From assembly GCA_964016875.1 (NCBI GenBank), contig OZ024719.1:68147224-68211223 (forward strand): DNA of 64,000 nucleotides, read 5' to 3'. The notes under the pieces were generated by a model. That model ran no database searches, was not told where the DNA came from, and was given only the letters and a program-made list of their open reading frames with translations. This document shows positions 12,239 to 22,559 of this stretch, piece after piece. Position numbers and translations under genes: made by a program. Numbering within the stretch: the stretch's first letter is position 1; every line of letters starts with the position of its first letter. This DNA comes from Fallopia convolvulus. Lineage: Eukaryota; Streptophyta; Magnoliopsida; Caryophyllales; Polygonaceae.

Positions 12239-14420
12239 TCACCTTTCTTCAATGGGTGCGACACCAAATCTAGGGCATGTGTGGATTACGCCCATAAAGA
12301 ACCATGAAGGGTGTCTTCTTATTCGCAGAGTGAATGGACCTGTTATAAGAAAACTCAACGATACACAGTAAGTCCTCCTACTAACGTGGGTTACTTTGAG
12401 CATTGTCCGAAGAATGGTGACTAATGTTCGATTGGTCACTTCAGTTTGAACATCGGTTTGGGGGTGATAAGTAGTAGAAAAGAGTAGTTGTGTACCTAGG
12501 TTCCCCCAAAGCCATTCTCCAAAAATGACTTTAAAACTTAGTGTCTCTATCACTAACAATAGTATTAGGAACATTGTGTAGCTTCACCACATGCTCAAAG
12601 AACAAATTAGCAATGTCGGTCACATTATTCTTCCATTTGTACGCAATAAAGTTTTCCATCTTGGAGAAGCGCTCCACTACTATGAAGATATAGTCTCTAT
12701 CGCATTGTGACACTGAAAGGACCATAATAAAATCCATGGTGAGATCTTCCCACGGGGAATCCGAGATAGGCAGTGATGTGTAAAGGCCATATGGAGTAGA
12801 TTGGGCCTTGCTTATTTAGCATGACACACAACCCTTAAAGTACTTGTTTATATCTCGAGCCATTTGTGGTCTATAGAAATGTTCACGAAGTGCCACTAAG
12901 GTCTTAGCTATGCTAAAATGGCCTTGGCGGTCATGAGCTTCCGTAAGTAATAGGCGACTCAATGAAGAGCTCGGAATGCAAAGCTTTTTGGCCCGGTAGG
13001 GATATCCATCGTCCAAGAAATAAGACTTATGAACTCTACATGTTTCCAAGTTCTCCATGATAGGTTTAAGAAACAAATCAAGCAAACATAGGTCCTTGAT
13101 CAAGGAGAACCTAAGCAACTTAGTTTGGAGGCGCGTTAAGAAAATGTGCCTTCTAGAGAGGGTGTCAACAACGACATTCTCCTTGTCCTTTTTGTGGGTG
13201 ATGACGTAGGAAAATGTCTCCATAAAATTAATCCATTGAGCGTGGCGTCAATTTAGAGTCGTTTGACTCTTGAGATATGCTAAGGGCCTAAGGCCACGTG
13301 ATCCGTAAGAATTATGAACTCGCTTGGCTATTGGTAGTGTTTCCTTGTCTTTAAGACTCGAATTAATGTATAAAGTTCTTATGTAGGGTAGTTCAATGTC
13401 ATGCCAACCAGCTTCTCGCTGAAGTGGGAAATGGGCCTTTGTTCTTGAAGGAGTACTCCTCCTACGCCATAGTCGAAGGTGTCGCACTCTATCTCGATAC
13501 ACTTGGTCAAGTCCGACAATTGCAAGACTGGGGCGCAACATAGGGTATCTTTCACGGCCATGAAGGTAGCCTCATGATGTAGCATCCACTTGATAGTGGC
13601 TACCTTATTGGTAAGATTGTGGAGTGGTCCGGCGATGGAACTAAAGTCCTTAACGAATCACCTATATAACCCCGCAAGGCCTAAGAAGGATCGAACCATC
13701 GTTAGCGTCATGGGGTGGGATACTCTTGGATGGTGCAAATCTTGTCATCATCCACTTTGAGCCCATCCAAAAAGAACAGTACTTAGCGAAGTTTACATAT
13801 CAAGAGTTTTTGCGAAGGAAATCTAACACCAACCTAAGGTGTCTCGCATGATCATCAAAGTTCCTAGAATAAATCAAAATATCATCAAAATACATGACGA
13901 TAATCTTTCCTATAAAACTACGTACGCAAAACAAAGTTCTTTGGACACATGAAAGTAGAAGGGGCATTTGTGAGGCTAGAGGGCATCACGAGTCAATCAT
14001 AGAAATCGTGCTTGGTCTTGAAGGTCGTCTTCCATTCATCTCCCCTTGCATTCGGATTTGATTGTAGCCACTCCTTAAATCAATCTTGGAAAACAACTCC
14101 ACTCAATGCAACTCGTCAAACATGTCATCAAGGCGAGGAATTGGATGTCTATAATTCACGGTGATTTGGTTGATGGCATGACAATTCACGTTCATAGTCC
14201 GAGTCTCGTCTTTCTTAGACACCAAGATGACCGACACGACACACGAGCTAAGTCTCTCTTGAATGAATCCATTGTCTAAAAGCTATTAGACTTGGCATTG
14301 TAATTATTGAGTCTCCTTAGTTGATGACCTATATGTAGCTCGGTTTGGAAGTGAGATGCCCAACATGAAGTCAATCATATGCTCAATCTTGTGGATAGGT
14401 GGCAAGCCCTCCTGAAGCTT
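12239..14420 (-). pseudogene. Decayed Ty3-gypsy pol (RT, RNase H, integrase)
   Basis: Reading right to left on the minus strand, RT pieces appear first: near 14200 a VSKKDETRTMN-like stretch, FSKIDLRSGYNQIRM at about 14060, and an active-site block YFDDILIYSR at about 13870. RNase H-type sequence follows at 13379-13585 (ECDTFDYGVGGVLLQE, RPISHFSEKL). Next comes the integrase zinc-binding region at 12816-13223 (EAHDRQGHF, then CVSC). The integrase core is split over 12531-12737 (VSDRDTKF) and 12239-12574 (FSTTYHPQTDVQTE). At least four frames are used, so several frameshifts and stops separate the domains. No gag, LTR or PBS was recognised nearby. The domain order and motifs make a Ty3-gypsy origin secure; the lineage is not certain. 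Confidence 0.85.
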
Positions 14421-15959
14421 GTCGGGCATGATGTCCTTAAACTCCTACAACAAAGAAATAGTACAATTAGGTAGAGACCAATATAATTTTGTAAGAACAG
14501 AAAGTAAAGGACAAATAAGAAATCAAGGAGGACTTCCTTGAAGTGTATGAAACACGTCCCGTTGCTTGGGATGCCCTAGCCGCTCCGTATGAAGAAGGAG
14601 GGCTTGGTTTTACCTTGCTTGGAATAAGGAAAACCTTGTGAAGCTCGAGTTGGACATCCACTTTGGAAAAATGTGTGTTTGGACAAGGTGGTTCCAACAG
14701 GCAAGACTTTCTCGAATGTTGTGGCAAAGAGGATCGAGAGCATCATGGGTGTTGAGATGCATCCTTCGGGCTAAAGATGATCTTTTGGTTGGCATGGACA
14801 TATCCCCACAAGTTGGAGAGGAGCTAGAGATCGATTTGAGTGTGCTCCAAAGGCCGAATGGGAGGTACGTAACACATGTCCTCTATGACTTCCTAAGGGT
14901 GAAAAGCCAATTTTAGTTTGGGGACGCTTGTGGAAAGGAAGCTTTATATAACAAACGGTGGAGCTTCCAAACTTGGATGGCCGGGCTAGACCGAATGCCT
15001 TTAAGGGCAAAGATGTACGCTTAGGGAATTTCGGTCGTGAACACTTATGCTTTGTGCAAAGAAGGAAGGGAGGAAAATAATAATTTGTGGTAAGTTGTCC
15101 ATACACAAATAAGGAGTTCATCTATAAGGTACGTACGCCTCCTAGCCTTCTCTTGTTTAGTTTACTTTGTCTAAATGATGAGGAATGAGGCTCTTTCATG
15201 GTGTTGAACTTAATGCCACCACATGTTTCTTGAGGATCTTTGAAGAATGTGGATTGAGAGTCTCTTGCAAGATTGACTTAAATGGGAGGCATGAGAGAAA
15301 ATGGAGAGGCTTTTTGATACTTTAGCTAGTACTTTGGTGGGTTTGTATAGCCGTTTTCTCTTAATTGTTTTGGGTTTTTATTTGGTGTTGATGTTGTCTT
15401 TTGAGGACTTTACTTGTGTTGTGCTTGGGATCTTCTTAGGGTCAATGTGTGCTCCTTTTACCAAGTTGCACCTTGTATAGGGTTGTTTTTAGGACCTCTT
15501 GTTGAGGGTGTTGTGGGTTGGACTAGTCTTTTACCCCTTAGGCCCTTAGTGAGTACTTCACTAGGTTTTGAATTTCGGTGGGATCAACTATGAGCTTGTT
15601 CACGATGATGTCTTTAGTGAGACTATTTTGTTAATTTTGCTCTTGTCCGTATATTCTCTATCTCTTTTTTATACATATTTATCATTTCGAGCCAATGTGA
15701 AAATTTGGAATGTGGAATACATTATTGATTTTTAACACAATTTCTCTATCAAACACCAAGTTAGATTTAACTGATTTCCAATCCGATTCCTATGCCAAAA
15801 AAAATATCGTATCAAACGGGGTCTTATTGTTTAAGCTAGTCCACTTAGCTCACTGATCTTTCTATATAGATTTCCCGATAAGGTGTACTAACTCACCCTT
15901 TAATTAGTAATATATTTGGAGGCAGGTGAAAGAAAATATTCATTTGTCCCCGTTCAGAA
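14421..15959. other. Intergenic DNA without recognised gene
   Basis: Open frames of 60-115 codons occur on both strands (for example 14638-14916 and 14771-15121), but none resembles a known family and none has supporting context. The sequence upstream of about 15900 probably includes the distal promoter of the UGT gene. Confidence 0.35.
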
Positions 15960-16081
15960 ATGTTTCAAAAGCAAATGATTGAATCACCTTTTAATTTTCG
16001 TATATATACATATATAGCTTTCCGGTATACTAACTCACCATTAAATCCATGCCATGCCTTTCATTCTTTCAAGACCATACA

Positions 16082-16089
16082 TATAAATA
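16082..16089 (+). promoter_or_regulatory. Putative TATA box of the UGT gene
   Basis: TATAAATA lies 104-111 bases before the predicted start codon, leaving room for a short leader of roughly 75-80 nt. A second AT-rich run (TATATATACATATATA) lies further up at about 16001-16016. Confidence 0.5.
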
Positions 16090-16192
16090 CGATTTCATAC
16101 TCCATCTTCTATGACTTCGATCTGAACGTCACATTTACACACACACCCCTAAAATATATTAACAAATACCCTAAAACAGTACTCTCCCTAAA

Positions 16193-18650
16193 ATGGCCTC
16201 ATCCACCGTCGCCATCCCTACCATCGCCTCCATCTCCAATGCCACCTCTCCCACCACCACGACCGCCACCGCCACCTTAACCACCACCAATGTCGACAGC
16301 AATGCTGCCGCCACCAACACCTCCACCGAACCCACTATCCCCACCATCGTCTCCATCTCCAAAGCCACCTCTCCCGCCACCAATGTCGACAACAATACTG
16401 CCGCCTCTGACACCTCCACCGGACCCACCATCACCACCGCCCATATCCTCGTAATCCCATTCCCGGCCCACGGCCACATGATCCCAATCCTGGACCTGAC
16501 CCACCACCTCCTCACCCACGGCGGCGGCCGCCTCACCGCCACCATCCTCACCACCCCAAAAAACCAACCCCTCCTCCAACCCCTACTCTCCCACCACCCA
16601 TCCACCTCCCTCTCCGCCCTCGTTCTCCCTTTCCCCACCCACCCTTCCATCCCTGCGGGCGGCGAGAACACCGGCGACCTCCCACCATCCTCGTTCCACT
16701 CCCTCATATCCGTCCTCCCCGCCCTCAAAACGCCCCTCCTCCGGTGGCTCTCCACCCACCCATCCCCTCCCTCCGTCATCCTCTCCGACTACCTGTCCAG
16801 CTGGACCCTCCCACTCGCCTCCCAACTCAACATCAAACGCATCGTTTTCTCACCCGCCGGCGGCTTCTCCGTGGCCGCCTCCTACACCGTCCGCCAACGC
16901 TTCCCTCCCATGCCCCGTACCGAAACCGGCGACTTCGACGAAGACGCCGTCGTCGTGGTCGACGATCTCCCTTGCAAGTCCGAGTTCACTTGCTGGGAGC
17001 TACTCCCCTTGTATAGGGCCTTCGGGTGTACGGACGAGACTCAAGACGCGTGGCGGAGGGAGATCCTTAAGAGCAATATCGAGAGCTGGGGTTTCGTGTT
17101 CAACACGTTTAGTGCGATCGATTCGGTTTACATGGACCAGATGAAGAAGCTTGCGGGCCATGATAGGGTTTGGCCCGTGGGCCCGTTGTTTCCGCCGGAG
17201 AATGAGGTTGGGTATGGGCCGAAGTCGAGGGGCGGGTCCGGCCCGGTTGAGGAGGTGGTGTCTTGGCTTGACACGTGTCGGGAGGGGGAGGTGGTGTACG
17301 TGTCGTTTGGGGCTCAAGTGCTGCCGACGCAGGAGCAATTGGAAGTGGTGGCGCTCGCCTTGGAGAAGAGCGGAGTCAAGTTTGTATGGAAGGTCAAAGT
17401 GCCCGCTATGGGAGACGGTCAAACGTACGGGAAGTTGCCTCCAGGATTCGAAGATCGTGTGGCTGGGAAAGGTCTGGTCATTACGGAATGGGCCCCACAG
17501 GTACGTATTTACAGAAAGCGATTTTCTAATTAAATACTCAAATTTGGAAAAATATTTGCTAATGTTTTTTTATACTCCGTAGTATTTAGATTTTCTAAAT
17601 AAAGTAAGAATTTTTATAATTTCCTTTAAAAAAGAGTAACAATTTATATAATTTCTACCAAAAAGAGTGTCTCGTTGAAAAAGAAAGTGTCTTCATCGGT
17701 CTAGTAAGGAGTCAAGTCAAGATCACTCATTTTCAAATCTATAATAAAAATATTTCATCTTTTTTATTGGTTAGTTAATTTTTGAATTAAAAAATATCTA
17801 TTCATTTATTTAATAAAAATATTAAAAGTACGAAGAGATTGTAGAATCAATTTGTAATTAGCACTATAGGGAATTTGGAGTGGTAGTTAGCTAGGTGTCA
17901 TATTTAATCTTTGATAATTTTATGCTTGAATTGTTTTGTTTTAGAAACTAGCACATACTAGACAACAAACTTTTGCACACACTAATACATTAATTTGTAT
18001 TTTGACAATGTGTTGAAGGTTGTTATTCTAAACCACAAAGCAGTAGGATCTTTCTTGACTCATTGCGGTTGGAACGCGGTGTTGGAAGGACTCGGCGCCG
18101 GAGTCCCACTCCTAGCATGGCCCTTAGTCGGTGACCAGATTTACAATGCCAAATTGGTTGTTGAAAAGTTGAAGGTTGGGGTTATGGTTGGCCAAGGAAT
18201 GGCGAAACTAATCCCCGATCCGAATGAGTTGGCCAAGATTTTAGTCGATTCAGTGAGCGGAGGGTTCAAGGAGGAGAGAGCTAGGGCAATGCAACTCAAG
18301 AAGGATGAGGTTGAAGCCATAAGGGAAGGCGGAAGCTCGTTCAAGGAGTTGGATACATTTGTTCAACATTTGATTGAGTTGCCTAAACCGGTAAGTTCAG
18401 ATCGTTTGTAGCTGCATATATGTATGTTACTTTAAAAATGTTCATTTAACTAAGTAATGATTTTAGGGACATTACCTTTTCTTAGTATGAGAAGGAGTAC
18501 GTTCCCTTAGTTTTATGTATTTGTGTTAATACGTTTGAGTTTGTATCTTCTCAGGCTCCAGCTGTTATCCGTGAGTATTGTCAAAAATGGATTGAAGAGC
18601 ACGAGATAATTGAAGGCGGTGATAAAAGAGTGGACGTACCAACGAGTTAG
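16193..18650 (+). CDS. UGT89-like UDP-glycosyltransferase, three exons
   Basis: Predicted exons are 16193-17500, 18019-18390 and 18555-18650, all joined in phase 0 at GT/AG sites, giving about 591 residues. The family (plant GT1) moves a sugar from a UDP-sugar to small acceptors in the cytosol. The N-terminal motif [15 protein letters not shown] begins at residue 84; His95 aligns with the catalytic His. SDYLSSW around Asp199 fits the catalytic Asp. The 44-residue PSPG box runs from W433 to Q476, starts WAPQVVILNH and contains THCGWN. A final Gln usually goes with UDP-glucose. Words such as [21 protein letters not shown] and WGFVFNTF point to the UGT89 group. Odd points: an 83-residue Ser/Thr/Ala-rich extension made of two related repeats, an intron inside the PSPG box, and a short third exon. 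If intron 2 is retained the protein ends VSSDRL at 18411. The acceptor cannot be predicted. Confidence 0.9.
17501..18018 (+). other. UGT intron 1
   Basis: Donor CAG|GTACGT follows the WAPQ codons. The acceptor TTGAAG|GTTGTT restores [10 protein letters not shown], completing a canonical PSPG box. The body is AT-rich, as expected for a plant intron. Phase 0 on both sides. Confidence 0.9.
18391..18554 (+). other. UGT intron 2 (possibly optional)
   Basis: Donor CCG|GTAAGT and acceptor CTTCTCAG|GCTCCA are both strong. Splicing adds 31 codons beginning [12 protein letters not shown] and ending at TAG 18648-18650. Without splicing the frame stops at 18409-18411, near the usual UGT C terminus, so retention would also give a full-length enzyme. 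Confidence 0.65.
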
Positions 18651-18859
18651 TGAAAGTGAAAAGGTATTGAACAAGAGAAGAAGAAGGGGCGAACTAAATC
18701 AAATGGAACTAAATTAGCTTGATCATCACTAGCTATCACTATCACGCATTCATTTTTAATTTGTCTGTGAAAATAAGGGTAGACGTACGTAGTCCATTTA
18801 TGCTTGAATGAACTTTGTTTTGAATATGAGAGCGTTTGGGCCGCTTGATTACTTCATGT

Positions 18860-18865
18860 AATAAA
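18860..18865 (+). promoter_or_regulatory. Putative polyadenylation signal of the UGT gene
   Basis: AATAAA lies about 210 bases after the third-exon stop, in T-rich surroundings. Plausible but not unique. Confidence 0.4.
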
Positions 18866-19239
18866 TCCATCGAGTACTAAACTAAAGAGACAATTCTGTT
18901 TTCGATCGAGCTCTTTATTAATATCAACGGCTTGCCCTTTTCCAAATTGATCTCCAATCACACCTTCAATTTGTTGCGTTCCTTTTTGTACGATTCAATT
19001 TAGAGTCCGGAACCTAAAACCACCCGTAACATATCACATATTCCGCTAAACCACCCCGAATATAACTATTTATTTTTAACCACCCCTAAAATACCCTCCG
19101 TTATCTCTTTACCACCTATCATTAGTTTCCCCGTTAAAAAAGTGAGAAAACCACCCTTATAATACTTTTAGACCCGAAAATACCCTTATCACTTTCCTTT
19201 TACTCGACTAAACCCTAAACCAGACAAGATCTCTTCCCA
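18866..19239. other. Intergenic, nothing recognised
   Basis: No gene or element was recognised. The stretch 19015-19160 repeats ACCACCC-type words, but no termini or target duplications were found. Confidence 0.3.
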
Positions 19240-19812
19240 AAAATCCTCTCGTTCTTCCAAATCTTCACAACTGGCATATCTTCGATCTCTATCTCGTCAA
19301 AGTCTACAAATTTGTCTGCAAAATTAATCTTTTGAACTCCTTGTTCTCGATTGGGGGCCCTGTCGGTCCTGGTATGCGAGTTACGAGAGGTCGCCGGAGA
19401 TTTGGACCGACTGGAGGTGCTTTGAGGCGAGAGGAGTCGAGCACACCAGGCTATCGAGCCAGATGACGTTGTACATTCCGGACTCCGCTTCTCCCAAAGC
19501 TTGGCGGAGGCGGCAATGCCGAAGACCACGTGCGAGATGCTCATCGGCAGAAGCGTCTCCGGACGAGTCAGGCTCAAATTCGCGTCCGAATCGGTCTCCT
19601 TCGCCATCGATTCGAAGGAATTGTTAGGGCTTGAGGTCAATTGAATAGTGGCGGTGGAGAGAAGCCACGACCTGGCGGCGGATTCGGCGGTGGGAGATGA
19701 GTCGGACGGTGTAGAGAGCATAGGTGACGGAGATGAAGACGATGATTAATGAAGCTAATTCAACCAAAGAGAGTGCCGTACATAAAAAGAGAAAATCAAA
19801 ATAGCAATTCAA
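19240..19812 (-). pseudogene. Fragment of a DUF604-type glycosyltransferase-like gene
   Basis: On the minus strand a first frame (19624-19812) has a hydrophobic N-terminal anchor-like segment (LVELASLIIVFISVTYALYTV). A second frame (19215-19721) carries MSISHVVFGIAASAKLWEKR, resembling the start of the conserved region of plant DUF604 proteins ("HIVFGIA.S...W..R"). After LWEKR another frame gives MYNVIWLDS, similar to the next family block. The catalytic remainder is missing and at least two frame changes are needed. It ends where the sulfotransferase duplication begins. Family assignment is from memory of the motif and is moderate; it is not a working gene. Confidence 0.5.
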
Positions 19813-20164
19813 CTCTTACATAATGACACTAATCAAGTACATATTTCTTATTACCATACGTGATCGAGATGATTAATGTACAGAGAGTTTGTGTAGAAGG
19901 AAGAAAGATTTATTTTTATTATAGTCATTGAGGCTCTATTTATACAAGTACAAGACAATCAATTACATATCAATCACTTACCAATCACACATAATTATGT
20001 CCTAGAATTAAGCTAATTAAGAGACCATAATAATGCTAGAATAATACATGATTGACTAATACATGATTGTTTCCTAATATGCCCCTCAAGCGCGACACCA
20101 TGTGAAAAGTCCAAGCTTGTGAATGAGTTGATCGAACCGGGGCAATCTTTGTTGTAGACGAAGT

Positions 20165-20510
20165 TGATCTCGGCTTTGTGTGAGTCGCATGGAGGCGATC
20201 TCAGATTTGTGTGAGTCGCCGGGAGGCGATCTCGGATTTGTGTGAGTCGCCCGGAGGCGATCTCAAATTTGTGTGAGTCGCCATGAGGCAATCTCGGCTT
20301 TGTGTGAGTCGCCCGGAGGCGATCTAAGATTTGTGTGAGTCGCCCGGAAGCGATCACGAATTTGCGTGAGTCGCCCGTAGGCGATCTCAAATTTGTGTGA
20401 GTCGCCCGAAGGCGATCTCGGCTTTTTGTGAGTCGCCCGGAGGCGATCTTGGTTTTGTCGGATACGCCGGGAGGCGATCCTGATTTCGTTGGAGATGTCA
20501 GGAGGCGATC
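20165..20510. repeat. Eleven tandem 31-bp hairpin-forming units
   Basis: The unit is roughly GTGAGTCGCCCGGAGGCGAT plus CTCGGATTTGT, repeated about eleven times with a few substitutions; the last two units are degenerate. Each unit has a short self-complementary core, TCGCC-CGGA-GGCGA. Three units make 93 bp, so an open frame through them gives a 31-residue protein repeat, which is not evidence for coding. Confidence 0.85.
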
Positions 20511-20752
20511 TCGGCGGGTTAATTTGTTGATGTTTTGTGAAGGAGTCACTTAGTAATGATACAAAATTAATGGTGCTTTGTCTAGGGGAAAACGAAGTGG
20601 ATTGGATTCATTTTGAATGAAAGAGTTTTGCGAAAGCAAATTTTTCGATTTGTTGGTAGTTAATGGAAACTGATATATACATCAGAAGCCATTGGGAAAA
20701 AAAATGGAGGATAAAAAAAAAAATGGAGGATCAAAAGTCGTTAGGACAAATC

Positions 20753-20764
20753 GCTCCAATACCA
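20753..20764 (-). promoter_or_regulatory. Primer-binding site of the copia-like element
   Basis: On the minus strand TGGTATTGGAGC lies 3 bases after the LTR end. It matches the usual initiator tRNA-Met site TGGTATCAGAGC at 10 of 12 bases. Confidence 0.7.
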
Positions 20765-20932
20765 TATTGAGAGTTTGTGTAGAAGGAAGAAAGATTTATT
20801 TTTATTATAGTCATTGAGGCTCTATTTATACAAGTACAAGACAATCAATTACATATCAATCACTTACCAATCACACATAATTATGTCCTAGAATTAAGCT
20901 AATTAAGAGACCATAATAATGCTAGAATAATA

Positions 20933-21173
20933 CTCCCTCCGTTTCAAAATAGTTGATCTTAGACAAAACTTCACACATATTAAGGAAAATCTTTTTTTCC
21001 CAAATTGCCCCTATAAGTACTCTTTATTTTTTTTTCAATTATCAATGTAAATTTTGGAATATGTGTAAAGTGGGGTATATATAAGGGTATAAATGGAAAA
21101 AAAAGTTGCATGAACAATTATTTTGAAACAAAAAAAAATGTCTTTAAGAACAACTATTTTGAAACGGAGGGAG
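20933..21173. mobile_element. Stowaway-like MITE (241 bp)
   Basis: The terminal inverted repeat CTCCCTCCGTTTCAAAATAG is present at both ends and flanked by TA (20931-20932 and 21174-21175). It sits inside the 5' LTR of the copia-like element and explains the length difference between the two LTRs. Tc1/mariner-type TA target; no coding sequence. Confidence 0.9.
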
Positions 21174-21312
21174 TACATAAATGACTAATACATGATTGTT
21201 TCCTAATACAATGTACGGTCCAGCGCGCAATATTAATTATTCTTATACATCTAGCTAGTCTTACAAGTTACACTAATGTTAAGCCAGAATTACCAAGCTT
21301 CTCAATGGTGAT

Positions 21313-22272
21313 CTAATCAAGCTTACTTCCCATCTCCTCCGTCAAATAATTTTTCCAATCACCCACCTTACCTTTCCTAAAGAAACTCGAACTCGGCACG
21401 ATGATATCCCCTTCCTCTCGATGGATTCCGGTCTTATTCACCTCCAAGTTACTCAAACTCCCAAAACTACACATCTCCACAATCCTCTTCACAACGCCAT
21501 CTCTCTCTTCCTCACTCGAAAAAGGATATCCCATGAACTCCGCCAACTTCTTAGCATAAACCTCCGTGTCATTCATCATATCCTCGTACTTCAAGAACAA
21601 TATCCTATCAGGGTGATCCAAGCTCGCCTTCCAATACTCCAACACATGTTCCCAATAAGGCCCACATAGCGAAATCCCCCTACAAAAGAGATCGAACGCC
21701 TTCTCCAAGGGAAGAGGCTCTTTCTTGGATATAATGTTGCGCATGAAATGCCACGTCGAGACGAAAACGTCCTTAGGGTTTCTACAAATGTACACGATCT
21801 TACACCCGGAAGACGAAATGGATTCGGGCAAGGCCGAGTAGTTCACGTGGGTGGACAATAAGGGGAGCTCGGGATCTCGAGGCGTTCGTTTTTGAGCGAT
21901 GTCGACCTCTATGAACGGGATCAAGTCGTGTGGAACCGAGGCGAAAAGAGGGTGGTCTTTGGAGAAGGGGTCGAATCGGGTTCGGGTTGCAATTGAGAAA
22001 GCTAGAGCCTTTAGCCAAGTGGTTCCGCTTTTCATACAACTACATATGATGATATCAGATGGTGAAAGGTTGAAATCGGATGGGTCTAGCTCTTGGAATT
22101 CTAGGATTCCTTCTAGAAATATCCCAATGTACCAAAAGCCATGGTATTTGTATAGAGGGGAGTCATTTGATAGCCAATTGCCAGAATCATTTTCAAGCTT
22201 TGAGATTAGGTTGGTGTGTTTGTGGGTTTTGAGGGCTTGTAATTTGTCTCCTTGGGAAGCCATGGGTTCCAT
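21313..22272 (-). CDS. Cytosolic sulfotransferase 1, C-terminally truncated
   Basis: A single exon of 319 codons. The family transfers sulfate from PAPS to hydroxyl groups of small molecules (flavonoids, hormones, glucosinolate precursors) in the cytosol. The PAPS loop KSGTTWLKAL starts at residue 81, the likely catalytic His is at 142 (STHVNYSALP), the 3'-phosphate site RNPKDVFVSTWHF starts at residue 164, and RKGKVGDWKN starts at residue 299. The first Met is MEPM; Met4 is an alternative start. The frame ends at TAG 21313-21315, where the paralogue at 46567 has CAG. The old frame continues 14 more codons to TAA at 21268-21270, so a C-to-T change removed about 15 C-terminal residues. All cofactor motifs lie before the stop, so partial function is possible. 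The substrate is unknown. Confidence 0.9.
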   Translation of the reverse strand: MEPMASQGDKLQALKTHKHTNLISKLENDSGNWLSNDSPLYKYHGFWYIGIFLEGILEFQELDPSDFNLSPSDIIICSCMKSGTTWLKALAFSIATRTRFDPFSKDHPLFASVPHDLIPFIEVDIAQKRTPRDPELPLLSTHVNYSALPESISSSGCKIVYICRNPKDVFVSTWHFMRNIISKKEPLPLEKAFDLFCRGISLCGPYWEHVLEYWKASLDHPDRILFLKYEDMMNDTEVYAKKLAEFMGYPFSSEEERDGVVKRIVEMCSFGSLSNLEVNKTGIHREEGDIIVPSSSFFRKGKVGDWKNYLTEEMGSKLD

Positions 22273-22559
22273 ATTGGGTTCTCTAGCTAGACGTGAAGGG
22301 GAGTTTTAAGTAGGCAATTTGGAGACGAATATGGTGTTGATTTGTCATTAACATGGCTATACTAAGAGCTCACATGCATGCATGTTCGTGCCACTCCCCA
22401 TGAGGTTTATTTAAGTATTCGAGCCACTTGGTGAGTGAGGAAGTTGTTACACGGGGTCAAAGACATAACTAACCACCTTTCATTAGTTATTTTTCATAAT
22501 ATATCCACCTCCTATAATTTGACCAATAATAATCCTTTATAGAAAATTAGACAAAATTA

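Larger units (their letters stand above)
19882..21210 (-). mobile_element. Short non-autonomous copia-like LTR element
   Basis: Two near-identical 200-bp direct repeats (19882-20081; 20768-21210 once the MITE inside it is removed) flank a 670-bp non-coding core. On the minus strand the LTR begins TGTATTAGGAAACAATC and ends AAACTCTCA. A tRNA-Met-type primer site follows the 5' LTR, and a GAGGGG tract precedes the 3' LTR. ATGTAC flanks both sides (19876-19881 and 21211-21216). The related sulfotransferase locus at about 46510-46525 reads AATGTACGATTCC without the element, an apparent empty site. There is no gag or pol; the open frame at 20013-20549 merely reads through tandem repeats. Confidence 0.8.

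Noticed and set aside
16171..16825. Long minus-strand frames of 80-202 codons opposite the UGT exon
   Set aside because: They are shadows of the C-rich UGT coding strand: Gly/Val-rich composition with no domain.
20165..20510. Possible CRISPR-like array
   Set aside because: The 31-bp units are contiguous with no unique spacers, and the array lies in the core of a plant LTR element.
20013..20549. 178-codon frame with a 31-residue protein repeat
   Set aside because: The DNA unit is 31 bp, so the protein repeat follows from three DNA units. The frame crosses LTR sequence and tandem repeats and has no gene context.
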